A DNA stretch of 61,429 nt from Bacteroidales bacterium (GTDB taxonomy: Bacteria; Bacteroidota; Bacteroidia; Bacteroidales; Bacteroidaceae). A program made the position numbers and the translations under genes. Below are positions 61,399 to 61,429 of the stretch, piece by piece. The notes under the pieces were generated by a model. That model worked only from the letters and a program-made list of their open reading frames with translations. It was not told the origin of the DNA and made no database searches. Position 1 is the first letter of the stretch. Each line of letters begins with the position of its first letter. The DNA is taken from the NCBI GenBank assembly GCA_012517855.1, contig JAAYUD010000045.1, positions 1 through 61,429 on the forward strand, given 5' to 3'.

Positions 61399-61429
61399 GA
61401 AATGCAGATCGAATTTGATGCATATTCCC

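Larger units (their letters stand above)
59619..61429. other. Gene-poor terminal island
   Basis: 1.8 kb without a recognisable gene. The first 150 bases are AT-rich, with a hairpin around 59722-59752. Positions 59800-60170 are more GC-rich, without identifiable coding sequence. From 60179 onward lie a 32-bp-arm inverted repeat and copies of repeat families D and C. This is most likely decayed mobile DNA. Confidence 0.55.

Overview
The window looks like the chromosome of a member of the order Bacteroidales, close to Bacteroides. Evidence: about 40% G+C by eye; promoters of the Bacteroides type (TTTG about 19-20 nt upstream of TAnnTTTG) in front of many genes; and a gene set typical of that order. 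That set includes an HME-RND pump fused to its TolC-like partner, an LruC-domain lipoprotein, a secreted LtaS-like enzyme, DUF3810, DUF3256 and DUF6660 proteins, GH5, GH20 and GHL10 hydrolases, and a FadL-like protein of the kind often mislabelled hemin receptor. No rRNA, tRNA, CRISPR array, prophage or intact insertion sequence was found.

Layout. 1-1.1 kb: a tandem pair of ECF sigma factor genes, one cut by the window edge. 1.3-2.5 kb: a two-domain RidA/chorismatase-like protein. 2.5-8.6 kb: a divalent-metal efflux operon (DUF6660 small protein, CzcA-TolC fusion, CzcB-like adaptor) with its own promoter and terminator. 8.7-10 kb: a GH5 mannanase-like enzyme. 10.2-12.5 kb: a seven-repeat beta-propeller lipoprotein, then tsaC and ruvA. 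12.7-15.1 kb: an LruC-domain lipoprotein. 15.2-16.2 kb: a repeat-rich island that also holds a small RNA gene. 16.2-18.8 kb: valS. 19.2-21.3 kb: glnK-amtB with a long leader, followed by a terminator and a broken group IIC intron. 21.9-34 kb: an (alpha/alpha)6-type secreted protein, DUF3810-mazG, metY, GHL10, small membrane ORFs with a beta-barrel, a metallo-hydrolase lipoprotein, an LtaS-like enzyme and an alpha/beta hydrolase. 34-35.2 kb: a second repeat island. 35.2-45.7 kb: a minus-strand series purF-carA-carB-two ABC ATPases-mntH, then a Cys/Lys-rich exported protein. 46-58 kb: GH20 hexosaminidase, truA-DMT transporter-DUF3256, a Spy-like protein, ispE, dnaB, and a Gly/Tyr-rich exported protein followed by a FadL-like outer membrane protein. 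58.2-61.4 kb: a cholesterol-dependent-cytolysin-like lipoprotein, then 2 kb of AT-rich and repeat-rich DNA without clear genes.

Most of the genome here is housekeeping and envelope biology. The less ordinary material is: (1) the 324-residue lipoprotein at 58203-59177, whose sequence follows cholesterol-dependent cytolysins through domains 1-3 but stops before the membrane-binding domain 4; (2) a roughly 69-nt RNA with a textbook promoter and terminator between the LruC gene and valS; (3) a class IIC group II intron remnant exactly behind the amtB terminator; and (4) several families of long intergenic inverted repeats shared between gene-poor islands. All functional calls come from reading motifs; no database search was possible.
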